Shown: positions 16,923-26,652, counted from the first letter of the stretch. The stretch is 64,000 bases of DNA from Rhizobium croatiense (GCF_019793465.1 NZ_JAILYJ010000005.1:248001-312000); one strand, 5' to 3'. Made by a program: numbers and translations. The notes: generated by a model not told the origin, from the sequence alone.

Positions 16923-17808
16923 CGCCGATTTCACCGAGGCGTTCCGCGACGTCGCGACCGAGCAGCTACAAAGCGCTATCGTGGTCCTTGAGGAGCGGCC
17001 GGACGGCGCGCATGAGGCGATCCACTCTTTCCGCAAGAACCTCAAGCGGTTGCGCTCGCTCTACCGGCTCGTCGCGCGCGACGTGCCGGATTTTCAGGAC
17101 CGCGAAAATGCAAGGCTGCGCGATGCTGCACGCTCGCTGTCGGCAATCCGCGACGCCGCCGCCTTCATCGGCACGGCGCAATATCTGCAGCATTCAGCCC
17201 GCGGAAATGAAGAGGGCGAAGCGCTCGGACGGATCGTCACCGTTCTCGAAGGGCGCCGTGACTGGATGGCGGAGGCCGAAAGCGGCCTGCAGCAGCGGCT
17301 CGCGGAAACCTCGGACGTTCTGAAAAAAGCGATCGTCGCACTCGATACAGTCTCATTTGATAGCGGTCATCGCAGGAATGCCCGCATGCTGGCGAAGAGC
17401 TGGCGCCGCACCGCGCGAAAGGCCGGGACCGCGCTTACCGCCTGCCACGGCGAGGCGTCGGCCGACGACTTCCATGTTCTGCGCAAACGCACCTACGATT
17501 ATCGGCTCTATCACGCCCTGTTGCGCGACATCTGGCCGGGCGCGATGAAGGCCAAGCGCGATGCAGCCAAGGAGCTCGTCGAGGATCTCGGCCATATTCA
17601 CGACCTGGCAGTGCTCTGCGAACTGGTGGAAGCCGAGCCGCAACTCTTCACCCGCAATGACGATCTGGCGCATCTGCTCGACGCCATCATCTTCCGCCAG
17701 CAGGAAGACCGGCGGCAGGCGCTTGTCAAAGCCGAAGCCGTTTTCGCCGATGATCCTGATGACGAAGCGCAGCGCATCGAACTGCTCTGGCTGACGGCCG
17801 CAAATTGA
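16900..17808 (+). CDS. CHAD-domain protein
   Basis: This helical protein of about 302 residues carries conserved His and basic residues (HEAIHSFRKNLKRLRSLYRL, then FHVLRKRTYDYRLYHALL) that bind polyphosphate. CHAD proteins localise to polyphosphate granules and accompany CYTH enzymes. Start could be ATG 16900 or 16891; both overlap the CYTH stop, so translation is coupled. Role in polyphosphate handling is inferred from the family. Confidence 0.88.
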   Translation: MAYRIRPDADFTEAFRDVATEQLQSAIVVLEERPDGAHEAIHSFRKNLKRLRSLYRLVARDVPDFQDRENARLRDAARSLSAIRDAAAFIGTAQYLQHSARGNEEGEALGRIVTVLEGRRDWMAEAESGLQQRLAETSDVLKKAIVALDTVSFDSGHRRNARMLAKSWRRTARKAGTALTACHGEASADDFHVLRKRTYDYRLYHALLRDIWPGAMKAKRDAAKELVEDLGHIHDLAVLCELVEAEPQLFTRNDDLAHLLDAIIFRQQEDRRQALVKAEAVFADDPDDEAQRIELLWLTAAN

Positions 17809-17931
17809 GCGGCGGCGTCATTATTTCGATTGCGCCAGCGCCTTTGAAATGTCGAAAGCCCATTGACCTCAACCAGGCTTGAGGTCCTACCCTCCGGCAA
17901 TCGACCAAGCAGACCTGACCGCGAGGAAAAA

Positions 17932-18408
17932 ATGCTTGCCGTAAACGCTGCTTTGCCAAAGCTGCTCGGGCTCTACGAGACCCATCTGACCGTTGCCGAC
18001 CTCAAGACCTCCACGGATTTCTACCGGGATGTCGTCGGACTCGAACCGGCGGCGTCATTCGAGGAGCGCAAAGTCGCTTTCCTCTTGGTGGACGACAGGA
18101 AGACTGGCATGCTCGGCCTTTGGGAAACCGGAACCGGACCCCTGAGGATGCGGCTGCATATTGCCTTCCGCATGACTGTCGAAGGCGTGCTTCAGGCGCC
18201 CGCCGCTCTCAAGGCAAAGGGTGTCGAACCTCTCGGCTTTACCGGCGAACCGGCGGCGGAGCCGGTGGTTCTCGGCTGGATGCCGGCCCTGTCGATTTAT
18301 TTCAAGGATCCGGATGGACACTCGATCGAGTTCATCAGCATTTTCGACGACACTCCCGATCGAAGCTTCGGCGTGCGGCCGTTTTCGGAATGGAAGGCGA
18401 AAACATAA
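17932..18408 (+). CDS. VOC-family (glyoxalase/dioxygenase fold) protein
   Basis: This 158-residue protein has two paired beta-alpha-beta-beta-beta modules: [20 protein letters not shown] at the start and [13 protein letters not shown] near the end. Metal ligands are probably His near residue 16 and the Glu in IEFI. The reaction could be a glyoxalase, fosfomycin-resistance-like or dioxygenase activity; the sequence does not decide. GAGGAAAAA precedes ATG 17932. Confidence 0.83.
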   Translation: MLAVNAALPKLLGLYETHLTVADLKTSTDFYRDVVGLEPAASFEERKVAFLLVDDRKTGMLGLWETGTGPLRMRLHIAFRMTVEGVLQAPAALKAKGVEPLGFTGEPAAEPVVLGWMPALSIYFKDPDGHSIEFISIFDDTPDRSFGVRPFSEWKAKT

Positions 18409-18478
18409 TCGGTCACCGTCAAAGCCGCTACCGGCGAAGGCAATTGCGCGAGCCGCCGATTTTCTGTATTTCCCGCGC

Positions 18479-19408
18479 ATGACCGACAGCCTGACACACA
18501 CCGGCCCGTTCCTCGTAGCGGCGCTCTACCATTTCGTTTCCGTACCGTGCTTTGCCAGCCTGCAAGCGCCGCTGCAGGCGCTTTGCGAAGAGAACGGCGT
18601 CAAGGGAACGCTGCTTCTGGCGCATGAGGGCATCAACGGGACGATCGCGGGACCGGATGCCGGCATTGGCGCCGTGCTCGCTTTCCTGCGTGCCCAGCCG
18701 GAATTTTCGGGCCTGGAGCACAAGGAAAGCCGCGCTTCGAAGATGCCTTTCCTGCGCCTGAAGGTGAAGCTGAAAAAGGAAATCGTCACCATGGGCGTCG
18801 AAGACATCGACCCCAACAAGGTGGTCGGCACCTACGTGGCGCCTCAGGACTGGAACGCGCTGATTTCCGATCCCGATACGATCGTCATCGACACCCGCAA
18901 CGACTATGAAACGGCAATCGGCACCTTTCGCGGCGCGATCGACCCGAAGACGAAGACGTTCCGCGAATTTCCGGATTGGGTGCGTCAGAATTCCGGCCTG
19001 CACAACAAGCCGAAGATTGCCATGTACTGCACCGGCGGCATACGCTGCGAGAAGGCCACGGCCTTCATGAAGGCTGAGGGCTTCGACGAGGTCTATCATC
19101 TGAAGGGCGGCATCCTGAAATATCTGGAGGACGTGCCGCCGGAGGAAAGCCTCTGGGATGGCGCCTGCTTCGTCTTCGATGAGCGTGTGTCCGTCGAACA
19201 CGGCCTGAAGGAAGGTGAGCACCGGCTGTGCCACGCCTGCCGCAACCCGATCACCGCCGAGGAAATCACCTCGCCGCTCTACGAGGAAGGCGTTTCCTGC
19301 AGCCACTGCTATCACACGCGCACAGAGGAAGACCGGCTGCGCTACCGTCAGCGGCAGCATCAGATCGCGCTGGCAAGAAAACGCGGCCAGCGGCATATCG
19401 GCAGCTGA
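18479..19408 (+). CDS. trhO: tRNA uridine(34) hydroxylase, rhodanese family
   Basis: This 309-residue protein matches TrhO/YceA, which hydroxylates U34 of tRNAs as the first step to 5-(carboxy)methoxyuridine. It has an N-terminal acylphosphatase-like region with [12 protein letters not shown] rhodanese domain carries the catalytic Cys in [11 protein letters not shown] (C184). The Cys-rich tail has CHACRNP and CSHC metal-site motifs. Length is standard. It is probably its own unit or cotranscribed with the VOC gene 70 bases upstream. Confidence 0.93.
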   Translation: MTDSLTHTGPFLVAALYHFVSVPCFASLQAPLQALCEENGVKGTLLLAHEGINGTIAGPDAGIGAVLAFLRAQPEFSGLEHKESRASKMPFLRLKVKLKKEIVTMGVEDIDPNKVVGTYVAPQDWNALISDPDTIVIDTRNDYETAIGTFRGAIDPKTKTFREFPDWVRQNSGLHNKPKIAMYCTGGIRCEKATAFMKAEGFDEVYHLKGGILKYLEDVPPEESLWDGACFVFDERVSVEHGLKEGEHRLCHACRNPITAEEITSPLYEEGVSCSHCYHTRTEEDRLRYRQRQHQIALARKRGQRHIGS

Positions 19409-19450
19409 CCTGTTCCTGTCGCACAGGCTTGCTGTCCGAGAATGTCGTCG

Positions 19451-21664
19451 TCAGGCCGCGCCGAGACGGCGCTGGGCCGACGGCTCGGCAGCGCGCAGCT
19501 CGTTGAGCATGTCGGTAATTCGCTCGGCCACCATCGGCTTTCCGAACAAATACCCTTGCAGACAGTCGCAGCCGAACAGGCGCATGGCGACTGCCTGCCC
19601 CTCGGTCTCGATGCCTTCGGCCGTCACCGGAATATCGAGCGAGCGGGCAAGCGCCACCGTTGCCTGCAGCATTTCGCGCTGGCGTTTGTCCTCGTTGACG
19701 CCCATGACCAGCGAGCGGTCGATCTTGATGCGGTCGAAGCCGAACTGCCTGAGATAACCGATCGAGGAGAAGCCGGAACCGAAGTCGTCGAGCGCCACTT
19801 TGACCCCCAGCCCCTTCAACCGTTCGATCGACTGGCGGGTCCGCTGCGGGTTCTGGATCATGTAACCTTCGGTGATCTCCAGCGTGATGCGGCTGGCCTC
19901 GATCTCCGTCTGTTTCAACACGTAGCGCACATAGTCGGTGAAGGCGGGATTACGGAACTGTCCGGGTGAGACGTTGACCGAGACATTGAGTTCCGGCCAT
20001 TGCTTGGCCGTCTCGCAGGCTTTGCGCAGCACAAACAGGCCGAGCGATTCGATGAGACCGCTGGTCTCGGCGATCGGAATGAATATCTCGGGCGAAACAG
20101 GGCCGTGACCCGGGCGGTTCCAGCGCACCAGCGCCTCGACGCCGCTGAGCGCATGCGTGGTTGCATCGACCAATGGCTGATAGGCGAGCGTCAGGTCGCC
20201 GCTTTCGATGGCAATTCTGAGATCGAGCTCCAGCGCATTGCGCTGCTCCCGGTCCGCATCCATCGACGGATCGTAGAGCGTCATGCGCGCGCGACCGGCC
20301 TCCTTCGCCTTGTACATCGCAAGGTCGGAGCGGCGCACCAGTTCTTCGCGGTCAATTGCGCCGGCAGGCGACATGGCGATGCCGATGCTGGCGCCGACGA
20401 CGACGACGCGGCGACCGATCTCCAGCGGATCGACCAGAAAATCGAGGATCTGCTCGGAAAGCTGCAGCGCGGCGGCATTCTCGCCGTCGGAGAGAAAGGC
20501 GATCGCAAATTCATCGCCGCCGATGCGGGCGAGAACCGCGCCTTGTGGGATCAACACCTTGAGCCCGGCCGCGACCGCGCGGATCAACTGGTCGCCGGTG
20601 CCGTGTCCATAGCTGTCATTGACTTCCTTGAAACCGTCGAGGTCGAGATAGAGGAGCAGCACATTGCGCTTGCTCTGGCGGGCTTCGACGACAAAGCGGT
20701 CGACGGCCAGCCCGAGACCCTCGCGATTGGACAGCCCGCTCAGCCTGTCGCGCAGCGCCTCCTCGCGGGCCCTGTTTTCCTCCGCCTTTAGGCGGCGGCC
20801 GGCGAGCCAGCCGATGGCCAGCAGCACCACGAAAAACAAGCCGACCAGACCGAGAGCCTCGATAACCATCGGCCGCACCTGCGCATAGGCGATATTCCCC
20901 GGTGCGCGCGAGGTCCAGACGAGCTTGCCTAGCGTTGCCCCCATCGGGTCGACGATAGGCACGAGATACTCGGCTTCGAAGGTCGGCGGCGCCAGCCGCA
21001 GGCCACCGATGACATAGGTCTGACCGAGCGCGCTCACCCTGTCGTCATCGAGATGCCGGGCGAAAATAAGATAGCGATGTTGACCGGCAGGCACATCGAG
21101 CGCCCCGGATTTTTGCCGCACCAGCGCCACGCCGGCTGCGGCAATCCCCCGTTTGGTGCGAACGAAACCGACGGCCTGAGGCTTATCGGCCGGGCCGGCC
21201 GCCTTCACCGTGTCGAGCAGCTTCCAGAAAGAAGGCGCGAAGAAATCTGCGAGCGGCTCCTCCATCGGCTTGCCATCGCGATAGGCTATGATCGACTTCT
21301 TCGCATCATCGATGACGATCGCCATATCGAAAAGTGAGCTATTGACCGACATCTCGCCGTAGTTGCTGACCGTCCACGCCATTCCATCGGCTGCGTAAAC
21401 GTTGGCGGCGGCATCGTCCCAGGCGGCATAATCGTCCAGCGTCGCACCGAGCTGATCCTCGAAGGTCTGCAACGCGCCGATCGTCGTTTCACGCGAGCGC
21501 GCGTCATCAAGGACATTGGCATTTTCAGCCACGCGTTCGATTGCCGTCAGCACCATGATGGTGGCAACCGCGACGATGACAGCAAAGGAGAACAGGACAG
21601 CCGTGACGGTGATGTGACGGCCTATTCCCGATCCCTTGCCCTGCAACTTTCCGAGTATCTGCAT
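19451..21664 (-). CDS. membrane sensor GGDEF-EAL protein (cyclic-di-GMP turnover)
   Basis: The 737-residue protein has a transmembrane helix at about 19-41, a periplasmic CHASE4-like sensor containing TLDDYAAWDDAA, and a second helix near 270-290. A GGDEF domain with intact active site RIGGDEFAI and an EAL domain with intact EALVRW, LDDFGSGFSS, KIDRS and AEGIET motifs follow. Both diguanylate cyclase and phosphodiesterase activity are therefore possible. Rhizobia carry many such proteins controlling motility and surface polysaccharide. The external signal is unknown. It is transcribed alone. Confidence 0.93.
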   Translation of the reverse strand: MQILGKLQGKGSGIGRHITVTAVLFSFAVIVAVATIMVLTAIERVAENANVLDDARSRETTIGALQTFEDQLGATLDDYAAWDDAAANVYAADGMAWTVSNYGEMSVNSSLFDMAIVIDDAKKSIIAYRDGKPMEEPLADFFAPSFWKLLDTVKAAGPADKPQAVGFVRTKRGIAAAGVALVRQKSGALDVPAGQHRYLIFARHLDDDRVSALGQTYVIGGLRLAPPTFEAEYLVPIVDPMGATLGKLVWTSRAPGNIAYAQVRPMVIEALGLVGLFFVVLLAIGWLAGRRLKAEENRAREEALRDRLSGLSNREGLGLAVDRFVVEARQSKRNVLLLYLDLDGFKEVNDSYGHGTGDQLIRAVAAGLKVLIPQGAVLARIGGDEFAIAFLSDGENAAALQLSEQILDFLVDPLEIGRRVVVVGASIGIAMSPAGAIDREELVRRSDLAMYKAKEAGRARMTLYDPSMDADREQRNALELDLRIAIESGDLTLAYQPLVDATTHALSGVEALVRWNRPGHGPVSPEIFIPIAETSGLIESLGLFVLRKACETAKQWPELNVSVNVSPGQFRNPAFTDYVRYVLKQTEIEASRITLEITEGYMIQNPQRTRQSIERLKGLGVKVALDDFGSGFSSIGYLRQFGFDRIKIDRSLVMGVNEDKRQREMLQATVALARSLDIPVTAEGIETEGQAVAMRLFGCDCLQGYLFGKPMVAERITDMLNELRAAEPSAQRRLGAA

Positions 21665-21802
21665 TACCGCTCCCTAGCCATCGGACTTTGCCAGCCAACG
21701 GTTCAGAAACGTTTAAGCAACCGCCTGTTGCGGATTTGGTCGGTCTATTTTTTTGCCCGCCGCCGGTCCGAAGGGGCCGGGGGCCGCCGGTAGAATTTGC
21801 GC

Positions 21803-23188
21803 TTAGACAGACCGCTGACCCGGCTTATGGTTTCCTTTCGGAAATTGGCCCGCGAGGTCGCGATACCATTTGCCGCTCTTCTTCACTGTGCGCAGCTGCG
21901 TCTCGTAATCGACATGGACGAGCCCGAAGCGCATGCGGTAGCCTTCCGCCCATTCGAAATTGTCCATCAGGCTCCAGGCGAAGTAGCCGCGCATGGGATA
22001 GCCGTCCTTGATGAGATCGGCCATAACGTCGAGATGGTCGCCGAGATAGTCGAGGCGCATCGTGTCGTCGACCTCGCCATCGGCGATATCGGTGTTGTCG
22101 CAGGCACCGTTCTCCGTGATGTAGCATTCCGGCAGCTCGTAGCGGCGGTAAAGGTCCTCGATCAGGCGCTTCAGGCCCGGCGCATAGATTTCCCAGCCGA
22201 TATCGGTCTTGACGTCGCTTGCCGGCGGCGCTTTCACGGTCCAGGGAAAATCGCCCTTGCGGTCGGCATCATCGGCGACGCGCTCGGGCGTATAGTAATT
22301 CAGCCCCCACCAATCGAGCGTCTGGCTGATGAGCTTCAGGTCGCCGTCCTCGACGACGGGCATGCGATCACCGAGCGCCTCGACGAATGCCGTTGGATAT
22401 TCGCCCTTGAAGACCGGATCGAAGAAGGCGCCGTTGTGGAACTCATGCGCGCGCTCGGCGGCAGCGAGATCCGCCGGCCTGTCGGAGCCCGGGATGATCG
22501 AGACAGCGTTCAGCACAAGTCCGACGGGCACATTGGGAGCCTCCGAGCGGATCGCCTCGACACCGAGGCCGTGGGCGAGGTTCATGGTGTGCATGGCGTG
22601 AAGGGCGGCCTGCATGTTGCGCTCACCCGGGGCATGGATGCCGTAGAGGTGGCTGAGCCAGACGATGCACCAGGGTTCGTTGAAGGTCGCGACGGCGTCG
22701 AGACGATCGCCAAGGCGGCTCATCACCGTCTTGGCATAGCGCTGATAGGCATAAGCAGTTGAGCGTGCCGTCCAGCCGCCGTCACCGGCAAGCAGCAGCG
22801 GCAAGTCCCAATGGTAGAGGGTCGCGAAGGTCTTGATCCCGCGCGCCTTGCAGCCGTCGACGAGCCGGTCGTAGAAATCGAGGCCGGCCTCGTTCACCGG
22901 ACCCGTGCCGTCAGGGATGATGCGCGGCCAGGCGATCGAGAAGCGATAGGCCTCGACGCCCATTTCCTTGATGAGATCGAGATCCTGGTCCAGCCGGTTA
23001 TAGTGATCGCAGGCAACGTCGCCATTATCGCGATTGTGGACGCGCCCGGGCATGTTGCAGAAAGCGTCCCAGATGGACGGCTTGCGGCCGTCGGCCTTGC
23101 TCGCACCCTCGATCTGGAAGGCGGCGGTGGCGACGCCAAAGGTGAAATCGCCGGGAAAGCGGTCTGCAAGCGTCTTCGCATCGATCAT
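21803..23188 (-). CDS. GH1 beta-glucosidase
   Basis: This 461-residue retaining glycosidase of family GH1 has the acid/base Glu in TFNEPW (E171) and the nucleophile in YITENGA (E359). FTFGVATAAFQIEG marks the conserved start. There is no signal peptide, so it acts on imported beta-glucosides such as cellobiose or aryl-glucosides. ATG 23188 is preferred over longer frames because of the GGGGATTAGAG site and the family N-terminus. A LacI-type palindrome lies 90 bases upstream. Confidence 0.93.
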   Translation of the reverse strand: MIDAKTLADRFPGDFTFGVATAAFQIEGASKADGRKPSIWDAFCNMPGRVHNRDNGDVACDHYNRLDQDLDLIKEMGVEAYRFSIAWPRIIPDGTGPVNEAGLDFYDRLVDGCKARGIKTFATLYHWDLPLLLAGDGGWTARSTAYAYQRYAKTVMSRLGDRLDAVATFNEPWCIVWLSHLYGIHAPGERNMQAALHAMHTMNLAHGLGVEAIRSEAPNVPVGLVLNAVSIIPGSDRPADLAAAERAHEFHNGAFFDPVFKGEYPTAFVEALGDRMPVVEDGDLKLISQTLDWWGLNYYTPERVADDADRKGDFPWTVKAPPASDVKTDIGWEIYAPGLKRLIEDLYRRYELPECYITENGACDNTDIADGEVDDTMRLDYLGDHLDVMADLIKDGYPMRGYFAWSLMDNFEWAEGYRMRFGLVHVDYETQLRTVKKSGKWYRDLAGQFPKGNHKPGQRSV

Positions 23189-23278
23189 CTCTAATCCCCG
23201 TCTCTCAGCATGTTGACTGGCCGTTGGGCCGGATTTAGCCAAGCCGAAAAACAAAGTACAGGTCTCGGTCAAGAAAAA

Positions 23279-23292
23279 CTGCAACGTTGCAG
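23279..23292. promoter_or_regulatory. 14-bp palindrome, LacI-type operator
   Basis: CTGCAACGTTGCAG is a perfect palindrome with the central CG and symmetric half sites typical of LacI-family operators. It lies between the divergent beta-glucosidase and DoxX genes, on the glucosidase side. The cognate repressor is not evident nearby. Confidence 0.6.
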
Positions 23293-23452
23293 TAGGAAGG
23301 ACGGAACAGCCATGTCCGGCATCATATTACCGCTTCGGACATTCGCGTTCCCGCCGCGACCGACCTCATAACGCGAATGTCAGCAGGCGTGACTTGCTGC
23401 CGAGCCCGTGATCACTACACAGCGAAGACATTGCAAACATGAAAGGGACCCA

Positions 23453-23854
23453 ATGCTGTCTTCGATCCATCTGCTGCAGCCTCATCTGCTGAGCCTGCTG
23501 CGCATCATCTCCTCGCTCGTGCTTTTCAGCTACGGAACGCAGAAGATCCTGCATTTTCCGGCCGCGGCAAGCGTGCCGCCGATGGGCTCGCTCTCCTGGA
23601 TTGCCGGGCTGATCGAACTCACCCTCGGCTTCCTGGTCCTGGTCGGATTCCAGACCCGCATCGCAGCCTTCGTGCTTTCGGGCCTGATGGCCTTCGCCTA
23701 TTTCATCGGCCATGCGGGAAAGAGCTTTTATCCCACGCAGAATGGCGGCGTCGCAGCGATCCTGTTCTGCTTCGTATTTCTTTATCTGGTGGCGGCAGGT
23801 GCCGGGCCGCTCAGCGTCGACAGCCTGATGAAGCGCAACCGCGCTGCAGCCTGA
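23453..23854 (+). CDS. DoxX-family membrane protein
   Basis: The 133-residue protein has four predicted transmembrane helices and the DoxX signatures LRIISSLVLFSYGTQKILHF and GLIELTLGFLVLVGF. Family members are small quinone-linked or thiol-stress membrane proteins, often of unknown function. GAAAGGGACCCA precedes ATG 23453. Transcribed divergently from the beta-glucosidase. Confidence 0.83.
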   Translation: MLSSIHLLQPHLLSLLRIISSLVLFSYGTQKILHFPAAASVPPMGSLSWIAGLIELTLGFLVLVGFQTRIAAFVLSGLMAFAYFIGHAGKSFYPTQNGGVAAILFCFVFLYLVAAGAGPLSVDSLMKRNRAAA

Positions 23855-23868
23855 CGAATGACGGACAA

Positions 23869-23895
23869 GCCGAGGCGGCCATTGGCCGCCTCGGC
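23869..23895. terminator. bidirectional terminator hairpin
   Basis: A 12-bp perfect stem (GCCGAGGCGGCC pairing with GGCCGCCTCGGC) with loop ATT is followed by ATTTTC on the + strand. It lies between the convergent DoxX and Gfo/Idh genes and could serve both. Confidence 0.7.
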
Positions 23896-23938
23896 ATTTT
23901 CGCGGGCTCCGCGCCGTTCCAGGCGCGGATCGCCAAGC

Positions 23939-25126
23939 TCAGAGCTTGACCCAGGCACCGTTTTTCTTGGACGAGGCGACACAGGCCTCGACGAAGGCGA
24001 CACCCTTCACGCCATCGTCAACCGTGGGATAGACGACCGCCTTGTCGACCGCCTTGCCCTTCCTGCGCGCATTGATCGCATGCGCGGCTTCCGTATAGAT
24101 CGTCGCGAACGCCTCGAGATAACCTTCCGGATGTCCGGACGGCACGCGCGTAACGCGGCCGGCAGCAGTTCCGGCGCCGGCGCCGCCGCGGGTGATCAGC
24201 CGCTTCGGCTCGCCGAAGGGCGTGTACCAGAGGTAATTCGGATCTTTCTGCGTCCATTCCAGGCCGCCCTTCGTGCCGTAGACGCGCACCATCAGGCCGT
24301 TCTCATGGCCGGGCGCGACCTGGCTGCACCAGAGCATGCCCTTGGCCGGCTTCTCCGAGCCCTTCGCCTTGAAGCGCAGCATGACATGGGCATTGTCATC
24401 CAGCCGGCGGCCGGGCACGAAACTGTCGAGATCGGCGGCCAGGCTGTCGAGTTCCAGGCCAGTGATGAAGGAGGCGAGATTATAGGCATGCGTGCCGATG
24501 TCGCCGGTCGAGCCGCCAACGCCGGACTGGGCCGGATCGGTGCGCCAGGCGGCCTGTTTCTGGCCGGTCTGCTCGACCGCTTCGGTCAGCCAGTCCTGCG
24601 GATATTCGGCCTGGACGACTCTTATATCGCCGAGTTCGCCGTTGGCGATCATCTCGCGCGCCTGGCGGACCATCGGATAACCGGTGTAATTATGCGTCAG
24701 CACGAAGAGCGCACCGTTTTCGTCGGCGACCTTTTTCAGCTTCTTGGCATCGGCAAGGTTCGACGTTAGCGGCTTGTCGCAGATGACGTGAATGCCGCGC
24801 TTCAGGAATTCCTTGGCTGCGTCGTAATGCACATGGTTCGGCGTGACGATCGCCACCGCCTCGATGCCGTTCTTCAGCTTCGCCTCGCGGATCGCCATCT
24901 CGCGGTAGCTGGAATAGGTCCTCGACGGGTCGAGACCGAGATCGCGGCCCGACTGTACGGCCTTGTCAGGCGTCGACGACAGCGCCCCGGCGATAAGATC
25001 GTACTGATCGTCGATGCGCGCCGCGATGCGGTGCACTGCACCGATGAACGCGCCGGCGCCGCCGCCCACCATGCCGAGCCGGATGCGCGGCTCGCGGGTC
25101 TGTTCCGATGATGCTTCGATTGCCAT
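23939..25126 (-). CDS. Gfo/Idh/MocA-family sugar oxidoreductase
   Basis: This 395-residue NAD(P)-dependent dehydrogenase has the N-terminal Rossmann motif GMVGGGAGAFIGAVH, the DKP catalytic Lys motif in ICDKPLTSN (equivalent to EKP), and the C-terminal alpha/beta domain. Relatives oxidise inositols, glucosides or sugar alcohols. AGGAGG precedes ATG 25126. It lies downstream of the TIM-barrel isomerase on the same strand with a RIME-like repeat between them, suggesting a two-step pathway fed by the ABC importer next door. Confidence 0.9.
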   Translation of the reverse strand: MAIEASSEQTREPRIRLGMVGGGAGAFIGAVHRIAARIDDQYDLIAGALSSTPDKAVQSGRDLGLDPSRTYSSYREMAIREAKLKNGIEAVAIVTPNHVHYDAAKEFLKRGIHVICDKPLTSNLADAKKLKKVADENGALFVLTHNYTGYPMVRQAREMIANGELGDIRVVQAEYPQDWLTEAVEQTGQKQAAWRTDPAQSGVGGSTGDIGTHAYNLASFITGLELDSLAADLDSFVPGRRLDDNAHVMLRFKAKGSEKPAKGMLWCSQVAPGHENGLMVRVYGTKGGLEWTQKDPNYLWYTPFGEPKRLITRGGAGAGTAAGRVTRVPSGHPEGYLEAFATIYTEAAHAINARRKGKAVDKAVVYPTVDDGVKGVAFVEACVASSKKNGAWVKL

Positions 25127-25149
25127 TCTTGTCCTCCTGAATCTTTCTT

Positions 25150-25343
25150 CCCTTCTCCCCGGCGGGGGTTCGAAGGACGGGGCGAGACCTGCGGCTCGAC
25201 CCTGGTTAGTGGCCCGAAGGGTCGGATGAGGAGGCTTCACGACAGACATCGCCTTTCGCTTTCCGCTCAAGGCATTCGTCGCTATCGCTTCTCATCCCCC
25301 TCATCTGCCCTAACGGGCATCTTCTCCCCGCTGGGGAGAAGGG
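25150..25343. repeat. RIME-like element between oxidoreductase and isomerase genes
   Basis: The left end has CCTTCTCCCC near 25151 and GGCCCGAAGGGTCGGATGAG near 25210. The right end has CCTCATCTGCCC and CTTCTCCCCGCTGGGGAGAA (25321-25340). The parts are palindromic and match the copies at 33031 and 48003. Sits inside a predicted operon and holds no gene. Confidence 0.7.
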
Positions 25344-25353
25344 AAATGAAGAA

Positions 25354-26406
25354 CTAAAGCCCCAGCATCCGCCGGTTCGCCGCCTGATCGGTGCCGCTGC
25401 CCGCAAAGTCGTCGAAAGCTTTTTCGGTGACGCGGATGATATGGGCGGCGACGAATTCGGCTCCTTCGCGGGCGCCGTCCTCCGGGTGTTTCAGCGCGCA
25501 CTCCCATTCGACCACGGCCCAGCCGTCGAAATTATTGGCCGTCATCTTCGAGAAGACCGCGCCGAAATCGACCTGGCCGTCGCCGAGCGAGCGGAATCGG
25601 CCAGCGCGTTCGACCCAGCCCTGATAACCGCCATAGACGCCCTGGCGCCCGGTCGGATTGAACTCCGCATCCTTGACGTGGAACATCTTGATGCGGTCCT
25701 TGTAGATGTCGATATTGTCGAGATAATCGAGGCACTGCAGGACATAGTGCGAGGGATCGTAGAGCATGTTGGCGCGCGGATGGTTCTTCACCCGCTCCAG
25801 GAACATCTCGAAGGTGATGCCGTCATGCAGGTCTTCACCCGGATGGATCTCGTAGCAGACGTCGATGCCGTTTTCGTCGGCATGGTTGAGGATCGGCGTC
25901 CAGCGGCGGGCAAGCTCGTCGAAAGCGGTCTCGACCAGGCCGGCGGGGCGCTGCGGCCAGGGATAGATGAACGGCCAGGCGAGCGCACCGGAGAAGGTCG
26001 CATGCGCCCTGAGGCCGAGGTTTTTCGATGCGGTCAGCGCCATCTTGACCTGCTCGACCGCCCATTCCTGGCGGGCCTTCGGATTGCCGCGCACCTCGGG
26101 GACTGCGAACCCGTCGAAGGCTTCGTCATAGGCCGGGTGAACGGCGACGAGCTGGCCCTGCAGGTGGGTGGAAAGTTCGGTGATCTCAATGCCGTTCTCG
26201 CGGGCCTTACCGGCGAATTCGTCGCAATAATCCTTGGATGTCGCAGCCTCCTTCAGGTCGATCAGCTGGCTCGCCCAGGTCGGCACCTGCACGCCCTTGT
26301 AGCCGATATCGGCCGCCCATTTGGTGATGGCGTCCCACGAATTGAAAGGCGCGGCATCGCCCGCGAACTGGCCAAGGAACAGGCCGGGGCCCTTGATCGT
26401 CTTCAT
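25354..26406 (-). CDS. TIM-barrel sugar phosphate isomerase/epimerase-like enzyme
   Basis: This 350-residue protein of the xylose-isomerase-like TIM barrel (AP endonuclease 2) superfamily has metal-ligand motifs such as DVCYEIHPGEDLHDG, LYDPSHYVLQ, KMFHVKDAEFNP and VVEWECAL. Known relatives are hydroxypyruvate isomerase, inosose dehydratase, ketose epimerases and enzymes acting on 3-keto-glycosides. ATG 26406 follows GGAGGAATCTGAC. Pairing with a Gfo/Idh oxidoreductase suggests it acts on a keto-sugar made by that enzyme; this is inference. Confidence 0.88.
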   Translation of the reverse strand: MKTIKGPGLFLGQFAGDAAPFNSWDAITKWAADIGYKGVQVPTWASQLIDLKEAATSKDYCDEFAGKARENGIEITELSTHLQGQLVAVHPAYDEAFDGFAVPEVRGNPKARQEWAVEQVKMALTASKNLGLRAHATFSGALAWPFIYPWPQRPAGLVETAFDELARRWTPILNHADENGIDVCYEIHPGEDLHDGITFEMFLERVKNHPRANMLYDPSHYVLQCLDYLDNIDIYKDRIKMFHVKDAEFNPTGRQGVYGGYQGWVERAGRFRSLGDGQVDFGAVFSKMTANNFDGWAVVEWECALKHPEDGAREGAEFVAAHIIRVTEKAFDDFAGSGTDQAANRRMLGL

Positions 26407-26434
26407 GTCAGATTCCTCCCTGAACATCGACCGT

Positions 26435-26442
26435 AAACGTTT
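26435..26442. promoter_or_regulatory. possible LacI-type operator half-site cluster before the isomerase
   Basis: AAACGTTT is a perfect 8-bp palindrome within CCGTAAACGTTTCTGG, approximating the TGnAAnCGnTTnCA pattern of LacI operators. It lies 29 bases before the isomerase start. The outer positions match poorly. Confidence 0.4.
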
Positions 26443-26612
26443 CTGGAAACTTGTAGCACGCAATTCGGCGGGCGCAAGGCGCCTCTTCGCCCTCGCTCTC
26501 GGATCTGGCGTGAGCCCGGATGCGATATGGCTGCGAGCTAATCATGATGGGCTTTGACGGGCAAGAGGTACGTGCAGCATTTTGGGCGGCATGCCGATGG
26601 AAAAATAGAAAC

Positions 26613-26637
26613 GCGCCCATTCTTTTCGAATGGGCGC
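26613..26637 (-). terminator. Rho-independent terminator after the substrate-binding protein gene
   Basis: A 10-bp perfect stem (GCGCCCATTC / GAATGGGCGC) with a 5-base loop is followed on the minus strand by GTTTCTATTTTT. It sits 16 bases after the stop of the binding-protein gene and should end the ABC operon, separating it from the isomerase-oxidoreductase unit. Confidence 0.75.
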
Positions 26638-26652
26638 ATATCTCAATCGCAA

